Positions 11,946 to 22,268 of a stretch of 64,000 nt of DNA are shown one piece after another (position 1 is the stretch's first letter; each line of letters begins with the position of its first letter). The stretch is from Microthyrium microscopicum. Its lineage: Eukaryota > Ascomycota > Dothideomycetes > Microthyriales > Microthyriaceae. The translations under genes and the position numbers were made by a program. Below the pieces are notes generated by a model, which saw only the letters and a list, made by a program, of their open reading frames with translations, did no database searches and had not been told where the DNA came from. The DNA is taken from the NCBI GenBank assembly GCA_010405405.1, contig MU004238.1, positions 507,530 through 571,529 of the forward strand, written 5' to 3'.

Positions 11946-12471
11946 TCATTGAGATGTAAACACTTTCGCCAAAACTGTAGCTGCCTCTATTGCCAGAGGG
12001 AAGGCAAGCTCGTACATCACTTCAATCTGCCACTGGCAGCGAGCACCACTCTCGAAGTAGGAGCGAGCAATGTCGGCGCAAGTAAAGAGTTTCATCGTGG
12101 GTGATTGGTAGTCTAGTTAATTTCGCTCCCTAATTTGGGCCATGGCATCAGCGAGTCGATAAGTGTAGTTGCTTTCATGGAATTGGATTACCGCTGAAGA
12201 TTCCATAACAATGGAGGCCTCGGTTTCTTTCGCGTGCTTTCATCTCTTGCAATGCTCGGGGAAGCAGCAAGACATAACAAGCCAGGCTCATTCGTGAGAT
12301 ACTTGTCAAAGATAAACGCTCGTCAAAGGAAGCGAACACATCAACAATTTGAGGAAATCGTGCTCTGACATGGATATGTGGTTCTGCACGATGCCATGGT
12401 GGTTCTTGCTGAGATCCTGACCATTCCGGTGTGGACTAGGTAGCTGCAGTCGTCACTGCCTCCGAATTCAT
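11946..12471 (-). pseudogene. Small hypothetical gene with an in-frame TAG near its start
   Basis: Reading from ATG 12471, the frame gives MNSEAVTTAAT, then TAG at 12438-12436. It continues in the same frame with PEWSGSQQEPPWHRAEPHIH and FPQIVDVFASFDERLSL to an intron at 12113-12191 (GTAATC donor, ACTAG acceptor). The second exon (11946-12112) reads DYQSPTMKLFTCADIARSYF, then QWQIEVMYELAFPLAIEA, and ends in TGA. Without the early stop the product would be about 148 aa. The stop is one C-to-T change away from CAG. Alternatives are a start downstream, at the ATG in SISRMSLA, or an undetected extra 5' exon. The family is not recognised. Confidence 0.45.
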
Positions 12472-12492
12472 CGAGAGAAAGACGAATGAAGC

Positions 12493-14259
12493 TCAATTCA
12501 ACTCTTTCTTATAAAGCCTCCACCTGGAGCTTGTGTCTTCTAACTCCACAGCCAACGGCTCGCTCTCCATCTCTGCCACTTCTGCACCCGGCAACTCCAC
12601 CGCCATCTTTTCATCGCCTCCCTGCGCTTCGAAGATCTCGTTGCCCTTCGCTTCATGGATCTTATCACCGTCTCCTTCTGCTTCGAATATCTCAGTATTG
12701 GGCGCCTCGCTAGCACCGCTGTGGAGTTTGGCCAGTTTCTCTGCAGGAGATAGGGGCGAATCGCCCTTGAGTTCCGGCTTTTCATGGATATCGGGCTTGC
12801 TAGCTTCCTCCTTGCGTTTGGCTAGCGCTTGACGACGACGACGTCTTCGTAGGATCAAGAATGCGCAAAGCGCGAGGAGACCAGCGGCCACGATAACACC
12901 CACGGCAATACCAGCCTTTGCGCCAGCGCTCAATCCATGAGATGCAGACGTTGAAGTAGGTGCACGTATAGCACCAGGAACGCCAGCAATACCGCTATTT
13001 ATCTGCGCTATTTTGGAGCTCGTAACATTGGACAGGGACGGTGCGATTGAGAGTTCGGCGTTGGCTAGGTCAAGAACCATGTATATGCTCTTCAACACCG
13101 ATAAACCGAGGGTATATGGATACGCAAGATCTACAGCGTCGGCGTTTTGTATGCCGAAGATACACTCTGAGCTATTTGTAGGGTTGACGGCGACTAGTTC
13201 GGACATTTGGACTGTCCACTGCGGCCAGCTTGTGGTCAACTGGAGAAGCGTGTTGTTTGTAGACTGTGAGCAGAAGATTCTAGTGACACCATCAGAGGGG
13301 GTGTAGAGACCGGAGACTAGTGGGAAGAGCACATTGGTGAGGTTGCTTGGTAGCCAGGTTTGCGTGAAGCCTAGATCGACTACTACAGACATGTTCCACC
13401 CGCCATTCATGACGGGAGTGTTGCCAAAGCGGAGATCTGTCAAGGGAATGGTGACTGATTGTCGAGAGGCAGTGATCGGTAAGATGGGAATGGTGCGCAG
13501 TTCGCCAGTGTACTTGTCAGAGTCGACGCCGCCGAGTAGAAGGACAGAGCCGGTTAAGCTTCCACGGTTTAACCAGATGCTGTACGCGTTTGCATTGATG
13601 ATGCCTGAATTGGCGAGTGCTTGGGGAAAGTTGACGTATGGCTGCTCATGAAGCTGGACAACTTGCATCTCCTCGATCGAGAACCCAAGCCCAAGGAGTG
13701 AAAAGGGGTACGTCGAGTTATATGATACGCCGAATTGAAGACCGCGAATAGTGTCGTTTCCAATCCACGCTGTGTCCGTGGCGTAGTCTCCAATGGCCCA
13801 CTGTGAGAACGCGGTAAGGTTGAAGTCGCTGCTGAGTCTAGAATATGTTGTTGAGGCATTCGGCGAGAATGTGCCATAGCCAGCGCAGCCTCCGTTCTGG
13901 GCGAGGCACGACGGTGAATTGCTTGGGTTCAAAACAGTATCTCCTTGGTTCATCATTACCGCGAAGGATATGTTCTGTGGTGGAGTTCCGAAAGAAAGAT
14001 CCGTAACATATTGTTGATATCTTTTGTCCCAGACAAGATCCAGTTGAACAGTCCCAGAGCCTGTGATAAGATCACGGCTATTATATCTTTTCTGTTGTCG
14101 GCTTTTGAAAAGCTGTCGTTGGGTTTTACGGCCAGGCTGAATTGCCGAGAAACCTCGAGGAGATTGAACGTCGAGATTGGCGACTCCAAGTGCTCTCCTC
14201 TGCTCTGCTGCTACTACAATATCGCAACTGAGCAATAGTGATAGTAGTGACCAGAACAT
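12493..14259 (-). CDS. Membrane-anchored aspartic-protease-like protein, probably catalytically dead
   Basis: Intronless, 588 aa, with the overall layout of a pepsin-fold (A1) surface protease. It has a signal peptide (MFWSLLSLLLSCDIVVAA), a basic pro-like region to about residue 65, and the conserved FGTPPQN strand at 90-96. Many N-glycosylation sites follow, then a small residue-rich stalk and a single transmembrane helix at about 448-470, a stop-transfer RRRRRR and an acidic/Ala-rich cytoplasmic tail. The first catalytic triad position, normally DTGS, reads NQGD, with Asn104 in place of the Asp. The second keeps Asp295 but in a DLGF context instead of D(S/T)GT. A1 peptidases need both Asp residues, so this is likely a pseudoenzyme with binding or sensing use. 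No frame damage is visible, so the loss is not simple decay. Confidence 0.85.
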   Translation of the reverse strand: MFWSLLSLLLSCDIVVAAEQRRALGVANLDVQSPRGFSAIQPGRKTQRQLFKSRQQKRYNSRDLITGSGTVQLDLVWDKRYQQYVTDLSFGTPPQNISFAVMMNQGDTVLNPSNSPSCLAQNGGCAGYGTFSPNASTTYSRLSSDFNLTAFSQWAIGDYATDTAWIGNDTIRGLQFGVSYNSTYPFSLLGLGFSIEEMQVVQLHEQPYVNFPQALANSGIINANAYSIWLNRGSLTGSVLLLGGVDSDKYTGELRTIPILPITASRQSVTIPLTDLRFGNTPVMNGGWNMSVVVDLGFTQTWLPSNLTNVLFPLVSGLYTPSDGVTRIFCSQSTNNTLLQLTTSWPQWTVQMSELVAVNPTNSSECIFGIQNADAVDLAYPYTLGLSVLKSIYMVLDLANAELSIAPSLSNVTSSKIAQINSGIAGVPGAIRAPTSTSASHGLSAGAKAGIAVGVIVAAGLLALCAFLILRRRRRRQALAKRKEEASKPDIHEKPELKGDSPLSPAEKLAKLHSGASEAPNTEIFEAEGDGDKIHEAKGNEIFEAQGGDEKMAVELPGAEVAEMESEPLAVELEDTSSRWRLYKKELN

Positions 14260-15148
14260 GGTGGGTGCACCTCGTTGGTCAAGGAGGGTGAGTATTCATT
14301 CCACAGAAAAGATTGACAGCGAAGTCTTCCATCTTCGGATGTTTTGCGACGGCTGAGCACTAACCATCATTTTGGTCTAGAGGCGAATGTCGTGCAATGC
14401 ACATGGTTAGTCAGCTTGTTGCGTTGTTGGCTGCAGCCATATCAAGCCTTATGCAGTACTAGTAGATAGAGGGGAGGATGGCTGAAATGGGCTTGATTTC
14501 TTCACAAAGAATGAAAACTGTACAAAAGTAGGCAATTCCATGCTCTAGAGTCAAAAGCCTAGCATACCTGATAGCCCGAATCAGAGCCACCAAGAGTACT
14601 GCTTCAGATGAGTGGGATGTTTGAGGGCCAATTTAAATCATTCCGATGACATATCTGAAGAAGCGTGATCTTGACCTCCTTCAAGCTATTCCCGTTTGTT
14701 CGATATTCCGGACAAACTCAAGGCGTTGTGTACCGATTGTGACCCGATATAAAACGCTGATACGACGCCTGAGAGTCCAAAAGCATGCCTTGCTCTTCCT
14801 TGTTGGCCCCATCTTCACATCCAGCCTGCGCCACGTTCATTGATACCCGGTGAAAGGATCGCTCCAGGATTGATATGGATAGTCTAGCTTCTCCAGCTGT
14901 TCAAGGTATTCCTCTTGCATATACCCATGTCTTGACCGTTGCAAGGTGGTTGATAGCGGGGCTGTCATCCGTGGCTGTGCAAACCCCTTTCCTATTTCGG
15001 CTATATCCACGACCATCGCTAAATCCTAATCCCAGGCAACCGCTCACATTTAAGCTGACCTGCTTCCTGCTTCAATTGGAACTCGCTGACATCCTCTACT
15101 TCCCTATACTGAACACCAACCCCCTTTGTCCGAAATCCTACCACAAAC
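14260..15148. promoter_or_regulatory. Divergent promoter region between the protease-like and cyanovirin-type genes
   Basis: About 890 bp between two outward-facing genes. A GATATAAAAC TATA-like element lies at 14740-14750. A pyrimidine-rich leader (TCCTCTACTTCCC at 15092) precedes the 15149 start. An ATG-started frame from 14875 runs into the Pro/Gln-rich exon in another phase and is treated as a shadow. Confidence 0.4.
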
Positions 15149-16138
15149 ATGACGCAGAATCAACCATACAACCAAGGCGGCCAAGGTCAAGGCCAGTACA
15201 ACCAGAGCCAACAACCACCATACAACCAACAACAATACCAAAATCAACCCCCCTACGGCCAACAACCATACCAACAAGGCCAACAACCATACGGCCAGTC
15301 CCAATACAACAACCAATCCCCACAACCCCACTACAACCACCCCAACCAACAATACAACCAATATACGCCCCCACCAGGCCAATACACACCCCAACCAAAC
15401 CAACAATCCCAATACACCAACCAATCCCCCTACCCACCACCCCAACCATCCCCCTACGAACAAGGCCAAGCAGCAAGCTACTACAACCCCTCCTCCAACC
15501 GCCCAAACCCACCCGCCCTCTCCCCCTCAGCCCTCGCCAACAAACCCACCAACCCCACCGATGAAGAACGCGGCCTAATGGGCGCCCTCGCCGGCGGCGC
15601 AGCAGGCGGATACGCAGGCCATAAAATGCACCACGGAATCATCGGGACCGTCGGTGGCGCCTACGCAGGCCATAAACTCGAAGACGCATACAAGAACCAC
15701 AATAAACCTACACCGCCATCACCAAATAATCCGGCTACGCCACAGCAGCCGTATGGTGGAGCACCGCCTGCTTATGACGGGCATAATCAGCATCATGGGA
15801 TGCCTGCGAATATGCAGGGGAACTTTAGTGGGAGTGCAGAGGGTGTGAATTTGGATCGGGATTTCGATTTGATTGCGAATTGTAGAGCTGTGGATGGGAG
15901 TATGCGTATGAGTGCGATATCACTTAATAAGGTGGTTGGGAATGATAATGGGCGGTTCAATTGGGTACGGGAGGGCGGGAACTTTGGTGCTAGTGCGAGA
16001 AATGTGAGATTGGTGGAAAATGGGAGGATTTTGGAGGGGGAGTTGAGGGATGTGGAGGGACGGTGGGTTTGGTCAAGGCTGTGGTTGGATGAGAGGATTG
16101 GGAATAATGATGGGGAGTTGTGTGTTGTTGGGCTTTAA
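15149..16138 (+). CDS. Prion-like, glycine-zipper and cyanovirin-N homology (CVNH) protein
   Basis: Intronless, 329 aa, in three parts. Residues 1-135 are a low-complexity domain of Gln, Asn, Pro, Tyr and Gly, with many QYNQ/PPY motifs. Residues 142-180 form a glycine-zipper (GLMGALAGGAAGGYAGHK, then IIGTVGGAYAGHKLEDA) of the kind that inserts in or packs against membranes. Residues about 224-329 are a CVNH lectin-like domain: NFSGSAEGVNL...LIANCRAVDGS...ISLNKVVGNDNGRFNW, then a second half with VRLVENGRILEGELRD. Fungal CVNH domains can bind mannose-rich glycans, though that activity is not shown for this copy. There is no signal peptide, so it is probably cytoplasmic. Codon choice in the first half is strongly C-ending and becomes G/T-rich in the CVNH half. 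Confidence 0.88.
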   Translation: MTQNQPYNQGGQGQGQYNQSQQPPYNQQQYQNQPPYGQQPYQQGQQPYGQSQYNNQSPQPHYNHPNQQYNQYTPPPGQYTPQPNQQSQYTNQSPYPPPQPSPYEQGQAASYYNPSSNRPNPPALSPSALANKPTNPTDEERGLMGALAGGAAGGYAGHKMHHGIIGTVGGAYAGHKLEDAYKNHNKPTPPSPNNPATPQQPYGGAPPAYDGHNQHHGMPANMQGNFSGSAEGVNLDRDFDLIANCRAVDGSMRMSAISLNKVVGNDNGRFNWVREGGNFGASARNVRLVENGRILEGELRDVEGRWVWSRLWLDERIGNNDGELCVVGL

Positions 16139-16333
16139 GGGCATCTAGGATTGTGGGAGATGGTTGGGGGAATGTATGTATGAAATGTATGAAATGATTT
16201 CAATTTGATTTATCTGATTGTTTATGAGACTGTAAGGACTGTGAGTGGTCGTCTGTTGCGAGAGACCAATGTGCATGTGCTGCAATCTGTGATGTTAGTA
16301 TCAAGAAGGGCACCGTTCAGTTATCAGGGACAT

Positions 16334-18019
16334 CTAGAACAATTTGTGCTCAAGAGTCATGTCAGACTCTGGCTCCAGACCGACACAAGCACGGAAGACG
16401 TTGGTCAACGCAGCACGCTGTTTAGCAAGCGAGTTGACAACAGGAGTTCCTGGTGGAGTAAGGGGAGCCTTGAGCATGTAGCTGAGAACGCTGAGAACGC
16501 TGTGGAAGTTGTTGTACTCCTTGACCTCCGCCTGGTTCTCCGTGGCCTCGGCATGCTCACGCCATTGGACACGAGTCATCATTTCAGTGACAAGAACCAA
16601 GTCGATGATGAGTGGGGAAGCCAAAAGGGAGTCCTCGCAGACATTGAAGATGCTGATGGTTTGGTGGCCACCCATGAAGATCTCTGCATAGTACTCGTCC
16701 AAGGCACGCTTGTTGTCTCCAACAGCGGGCATGTACTTGATGACGACGCAGTGGTCTGGGTGCTCACCCTCCTTGTAAAGCTGGGTGTTGGCAGCAACCA
16801 TATCATCGACGACGTTGGACTTTGAGATTTCCTTGGAGCGGAATTGGCGTTGAGAGCTCAAGTTCTTGCCGTCATTGTTGCCGAGATGGTTGTAGCTGGC
16901 GATGGAGGTGAGCTTGATACCGGCGTTGATGAGAAAGTCGACGAGGGCGGACTTCATCTTGGTTTGGCCAGACTTGAAGTCATCACCGCCGATGTAGGCT
17001 TTGTGCTGATCGGCTAGCTCAATTGCACCGGGAACGAAGGTGTTCTGGGGAGATCCGTTGATGAAGGGGGCACCTTCCAAGATGGATGCAACAGCAAAGA
17101 CGGTTGAAGGAGAGACCTCTTCGTGGCCGTTCTTGATAGCCTGGAGCAGGTTGGCTGCAGTGTCGTTGACGCCTTCAATGATGTCGGCGAACCGCTCGGT
17201 ATTGGCAGTCCAGAGCACAATGACTTTGTCAAGACCGTTCACTGACTTGAAGTTGCTGGATATTGTTAGCTCTGTGATTCGGTATAGCAAGATCCATTGC
17301 ACTTACCGGATGTCAGTACGGATCTGTTCGACGTGGGCATCGCAAGCCTTGTCACCAGCGAGCAAATTGTCGGCACGATCAGTCTGGTTGGCTGCAATGA
17401 AATCTGGGTAGTAGATTGATGGCAACGGTTTCATGTTAGCCATCTCCTTACGAACCTGGTTCTTCAATGTTGGCTCAAGAACCTGGGCACGATCCATGGA
17501 TTCAGCCATGTTCAAACCACTGATGTCCCAACCACCAAGGACAAAATCATTGGGATGGGCCATAGGAAGCAACTGATGGAAAGGGATGTTAATCTCATTT
17601 CCAGTCTTGGAGTCGATTCCCAACTTGACAGTAGAAGCCATCATCAAGGAACCATAGTAGTTGGATTCATGTTCACCCTCACGAGTATCCCACTTCAAAC
17701 CACGACGGTTTGCCAAAATACCAGCAGTCACAGTGCTGCCATTGTTACCACCCCATCCAACCAGCATGACGCCCACCTTTGGAACCTTGCGTTCAACCTT
17801 GAAGTCATACAAGGTTTGGCGAGGTGTGGCGACCAGCTTGCCATCGTCACTCTTTGTGATATCCGTGGTACGATAAGTGTACTTGCTCAGGATCTCATTG
17901 TCCGTGTAGGCCACATTGGGAGAATTGACAGTGAATAACTCAGCCTGGGCAGGGGCAGGTGCAAAGAATGCAGTGGTGCCGTTGCTTGCAGGCTGAGGAG
18001 ATTCCGCGTGTGGAGCCAT
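16334..18019 (-). CDS. INO1: Inositol-3-phosphate synthase
   Basis: Converts glucose-6-phosphate to myo-inositol-3-phosphate using NAD, the first step of inositol and phosphatidylinositol synthesis (cytosol). Two exons, 17307-18019 and 16334-17255, encode 544 aa, a normal length. The intron 17256-17306 splits an Arg codon. Family blocks are [18 protein letters not shown] (NAD site), [40 protein letters not shown] and [14 protein letters not shown], followed by KSNVVDDM. The start is the ATG of [10 protein letters not shown]; the longer frame above it begins with GTG. The leader contains GTAAGT at about 18193 and a CTTTAG acceptor at about 18083, so a 5'-UTR intron is likely. The gene links functionally to MSS4 through phosphoinositide supply, but they are not neighbours. 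Confidence 0.97.
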
Positions 18020-19294
18020 TGGATTGATTGATATAGAAGATTGATTTGTTTTTTGGTTCACTGAGCAATTATCTCACGAAGAGTGCTAAAGCCGGTCCGC
18101 CGGAAGGTGAGCAGCGTTGGCCGGCGAAGGGGTGGTGCGTACTATTCTTTATTAGACTTGTTGCCTATCAATGGTGTTGTGATAACTTACGAGTTCAGAA
18201 GATTGGCGAAAATCTTGATATCAAGGCTATGGCCCGATGGTCAGATAATCTGGAGTTGAGTTGAAGTTGTTTGGGGACGTGTTGAGGGTGAAGGAGAAGA
18301 GACAGTGGAATTGGGCTGGTGGAGGGTCTTTATAGTCCGGCAATTGACGAGAAGACGTCTTGGGCAATCAAGCGCTAGCAAGGGAAGGATCTTATGGTTT
18401 TCTAGACCACGACGATGCCAGTTGCCAGTTGCCAGCGGAACCGGTTGCCCTTCCTTAATCAGGAATCGTTCGTGGTTGACGATATCAAAGTACCCCGCAC
18501 AATCCCGCAGACGCGAAGATGCAATTTGGTTGTATCTTTTGGCGGTGAGCAGCTCGAAATAATCTTTGTCAATCTTCGCTTCTCATTGCAACGATTATGG
18601 AGTTCTCTAGCGCTTTCAATCTGCTGGTGTCGTTATCAACTAACTCCTTCCCCTGTACCTTAGTCCATGTCTGATCAAATCGGAGTCAATCGGTCCCTCT
18701 TCGCCTGCAGCAAATTATACTTTAAACCAATTACCTTCGTCCACATGGGATCAAGTTCCAAGACCCTGTGGACCTTTTCGAAGCATTGCGCCAATCTAGC
18801 GTTGATTCTGGGACGGGACGGCAATCCTCGGCAGAAGAACCTGTGAGCCACGATACCAAGGGTTCTAGAGTAAATGGGCTCTACTACTGTAGATGATCTG
18901 TCGGAGCTGTTCCGCAGTAGCTAAACGCTGATCTTCATAAAGTACCTACTTTACTGCTGCTACTCTGTCTGCTAGACGTCAGAAAGCATTTGATAGCGAA
19001 TTCATCGTATCCTTTTTCTTCACTAATTCAAGCTCATTGTCACGAGTATTGCTATCGAGACTGGATAGTTGTAATCTTATCTTGATAATGTAAGATATCC
19101 CAAATCCGGTGTCACAACGCGTGGCGTAAGGCTGGCACATCTCATGAATTCGTGAGCTGGGCAACATGAGGCCGCTATGGACCAACTCCATCCATCACTC
19201 TGCATATACCGCTTCGAATACTATCAGCTCTTTCAACATCTTCTCCTCGCACACTGTGAACATCTGACTGCTTGAACTCTGAACAAAATCTCCA
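18020..19294. promoter_or_regulatory. INO1 leader and promoter, then anonymous intergenic DNA
   Basis: 18020-18310 reads as the INO1 5' UTR with a probable intron. Beyond it no coding region is supported. Nothing recognisable in 18660-19290. Confidence 0.4.
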
Positions 19295-19994
19295 ATGCCT
19301 CCTCGCAATTCGGAGGATACACCTCTGCTCCCCGGAAACCATTCTAACAGTGACAGTGGCCTCCTGTTCACAGGTCACGACCTATGTATACGACTATTCA
19401 GCAAAATTCCAGAATATCTAATTCTAGCTCTGGATATTATCGGGTTCGCCCCATGTTATCCGACTACACTCATCTTGTATTGGCTTGAGGAAAAGATCTT
19501 TTATGAGAGACTTGATATTGGGGATTCCAGACACAAGTGAGATCAAAGAGGATTGGATACCAAGTCCTGGAGGCAGCCTGGGTGGAATTAGAGCGCGCGG
19601 AGCTATCGTAAACAAGGTTCGAGAGCTTGGTCCTACATATGCAGAATATCTCAAATATCCATATGCGAATGCTCAGTGGAGCGCAAGGCTATCGCGACTT
19701 TATCCTCTTGAGACAGACCAGAGACGGGCTCGAGGTCTCAACGCGAGACTTTCGGCGCTGCTGGGATCTGCAGCCGACTATAGACTTGCAGATGTAATTG
19801 ATCTGCCACGCAAGCAACCGGCGAGCCTACACGAAACAGGTGGCGAGTCGGCCGGGCCACGACTCTTCCTTGGTGGTGACGATATTATCATGGGTCTGCT
19901 ACCGCCAAATGCGCGGGTTGGCGACGTGTTGTGCCAGTTCTGGAATTCTTCAGCCATTGCCATTCTCCGTAGGCGAGAGAGCAGCGATGGCTAG
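19295..19994 (+). pseudogene. Frameshifted hypothetical gene, C-terminus resembling HET-type proteins
   Basis: ATG 19295 opens an 81-codon frame (MPPRNSEDTPLLPGNHSNSD, LFSKIPEYLILALDIIGF). A second frame, one base off and without its own ATG at the join, runs from about 19485 to 19994. It contains IPSPGGSLGGIRARGAIVNK, NAQWSARLSRLYPLETDQRR and ends GDVLCQFWNSSAIAILRRR. The last block resembles the GD(I/V)(V/L)C.F.....VLR motif near the end of fungal heterokaryon-incompatibility (HET) proteins, where a (V/I)GRA motif normally follows. Here a GRA-like ARALLEG lies in the wrong frame just after the stop. No GT-AG pair joins the two frames cleanly. It is most likely a broken gene fragment. Confidence 0.35.
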
Positions 19995-21356
19995 AGCATT
20001 GTTGGAAGGGGTGCTATGTTACAGCACGGGGAGGCTATTGACTGGGACGTTCCCATTAATAAGACTATGTTTTCGCACATGTCTTTGGCTAGCGTTGAGC
20101 TTGATCTTAACCTCGTTATGCTGAACTCTCTGTCCTTTAATACTGTTAATCTGCTAGGATCAGAGGATTAGTACGAGGTACCTTAGCTTATAAGTAATCG
20201 TAGGGTAGGAGAGTAGCGTAATGCCGTTCATTTTTTTTATTAATTGCTAGCAGCTCAACACCAAAAAATCTACACGAGCTCTTGCTATAGAGCTTTAGCA
20301 ACAGCATCTTCCTCTTAGGACTCATAAGAATTACTAGTGATTTGCTATGCAATAAGAATAGAGACGGACTAAACGTATTCAAAAATGGCCTCTGCCTATC
20401 GAGCCCAAAAAAATACCCCAATAAAAAAAAACACAACTCCACCAGACAAAAAGTTTAGGCCCATCTCCTGAAGAAGATAGGCAATGGGCCCTATGAAAAC
20501 CCCTTGGAAGGGATTTTGCTCCGGTCTATTCATGTTAGCAGTACCAAGCTTCAACTCTTGCGTCCTTCCGGTGCGTTACCCCAACCATTAAGGGAATACA
20601 GCCAGAAAGGCGAGATCAGGATCGCTTCACGCTTTGTAGACTAGTGTAGTTGCTCAATAGATTGCTGCTGGTGATCGGCCGGCTTTCTAAGGAGATAGTC
20701 ACTAGACTACAGTGTTCATACTGTACTCACTAGTGTGCTAAGACAGGTGTAGAGTACTGCTGTATTTTACTCACTAGTGCGCTTTGGCAGGTGTGAGAAA
20801 CAGCATATGAAATGTTGTCACTTGGCAATTTTGATTGCGGAGGAAATTGCGGTCTTGGTGCATATATACTGGAAGATGTGCCTGAAAAATCGTAACTTCT
20901 GGCCGCGGCGAGTTTATGCGCTGAAATAAAGTTCGTTGGAATCGGTAGGCTCCGGGCTATCCAATGAAGCTAGTTTTGTTTTGATGTTCCTACAATTGGC
21001 GTGGTGGTAGCCATTTGAGTTCTCTGTGGTTCCGCAATAATTCTGGGAAGCCGCTGAACTTTGGAGCTCCCAGGCTCGGGCAAGGCAGGGACTGAGGAAT
21101 TTCAGGCTCCGGGAGCGTTCTGAGGCCGGGAACCCTTGGAGCTAGTTGTAAGAGCCCTCCAAAATAAGCTTATGACGCCACATCGTGAGCTCTTGGTCAA
21201 GCAATCCAAAGGTCACCAGTTCGACTCCCAGCGGAGTAATAGTCTTTTCTCCTTTAGCAGTAAGTCGATATTGGTCAACACGCCAGCGGTAAGTCATAAC
21301 AGTATCCTAGGAACATCCAGATCACCAGATAATGAAAATAATCAAAGAAACTAGAG
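19995..21356. repeat. AT-rich anonymous region with a short imperfect repeat
   Basis: 20200-20460 is AT-rich with homopolymer runs, and its minus strand has an 84-codon frame that looks like degraded coding DNA of unknown origin. Two 26-bp imperfect direct repeats (ACTCACTAGTG...CAGGTGT) lie at 20725-20750 and 20769-20794 and match at 22 of 26 positions. At 21150-21240 a tRNA-like stretch ends GGTCACCAGTTCGACTCCC, but its T arm does not pair. The region looks like old mobile-element or gene debris. Confidence 0.35.
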
Positions 21357-21940
21357 TCAAGAGCGTACCCCTGGCAGCAGGCAGGCACAACGAGAACCAG
21401 AAAGACATGTTCCAGGGAAGTATTTGAGTCCAAATTCATTGAGAGAGTTCATAGTAAAAGACACCAGTATGCCAGGTAAAATATCCTCGGCCACGTTCCT
21501 GTATGAAGACATTGAGTATTGAATTTTGTCACTAAGATCCGACACGGAGTGCTTGCTTTGGATCTACAAAATCGGGGTCCTCGGTGGTAACAGAAGCCCA
21601 GTCCAATAAAAGCGTATATTTCGGGCGATAGAAAGCCTGAAGGCATATTTCAGGCGACAAATAGCACAATGCTCCAGGTAGGCACAGCCAACATGCGTTT
21701 TTGAAATTCCTATCTCCAGAATCGCACACTTAACCTCTTGGGTAGTTTCATCAGCCCAGCTTTTACTCCATGCGTCCAGGGCCAGAATAGTGAAGAGGAA
21801 TTCAATTCGATACAAATCACGTTGATACTGATGGACAGGCTGACCTTCTGAAAAAGTGAGAAGATGGTGAAGGAGCACAGTGAAGTTGAAAATGGGAGAG
21901 GTGTAGTTAACTTGAGTCAGGCCCAGACTTGGTAGCCACC
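21357..21940 (-). pseudogene. Hypothetical coding frame interrupted by one TAG
   Basis: A minus-strand frame runs about 190 codons with a single internal stop (TAG at 21564-21566), in the same phase on both sides. It reads LGLTQVNYTSPIFNFTVLLH, YRIEFLFTILALDAWSKSWA and HVGCAYLEHCAICRLKYAFR before the stop. After it come DLSDKIQYSMSSYRNVAEDI and GILVSFTMNSLNEFGLKYF. There is no good ATG at its start, so an upstream exon may be missing. The stop is one C-to-T change from CAG. Not recognised as a family. Confidence 0.33.
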
Positions 21941-22268
21941 ATCACCATTGGATAGGAGATCCCGGCAAGCCCAATCCTCTGTGCTCAATTGACTTACCAG
22001 AAAGGGAACAAAGCCACCTCAGCATCAAGCAATCCATTCCACATATCCCCATCTTATTTCTTGCTACACTCAATTTCTGTCTTCTTCTTCTCTAACCAAG
22101 CGACATCTTCTCGCTGCCTAACATATCCAGTCGTTTCTTATAATCTTGGGCCTTCATCTTCCAGATCCGACCTCTTATGTCGTTCGCGACACCCTCCTGA
22201 CCGCGACTTCATACAAGTACATATTCAAGCCCTGCATCTTTGTTTCGCCAAACTCTTTCTTGCCCACC
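21941..22268. promoter_or_regulatory. Promoter and leader of the DnaJ-TPR gene
   Basis: Pyrimidine-rich leader (CTTCTTCTTCTCTAACC at about 22081) upstream of the ATG at 22269. In-frame codons upstream start only with TTG. Confidence 0.4.

Noticed and set aside
15104-15512. Gly/Val/Trp-rich minus-strand frames resembling membrane proteins
   Set aside because: Antisense shadows of the Q/P/Y-rich coding region.
14875-15564. Long Pro/Thr-rich plus-strand frame starting with ATG
   Set aside because: It overlaps the QYN-rich exon of the CVNH gene in another phase, and its Pro/Thr content is just the shifted reading of CAA/CCA-rich codons.
18020-18061. N-terminal extension of INO1 by 14 residues
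   Set aside because: The longer frame starts at GTG; the ATG at 18019 gives the usual MAPHAE-type start.
21130-21240. Possible tRNA gene (GGTCACCAGTTCGACTCCC near 21210)
   Set aside because: The sequence resembles a T loop, but the T stem does not pair (ACCAG against CCCAG), position 33 of the supposed anticodon loop is not U, and no matching acceptor stem was found. At best a tRNA-derived relic.
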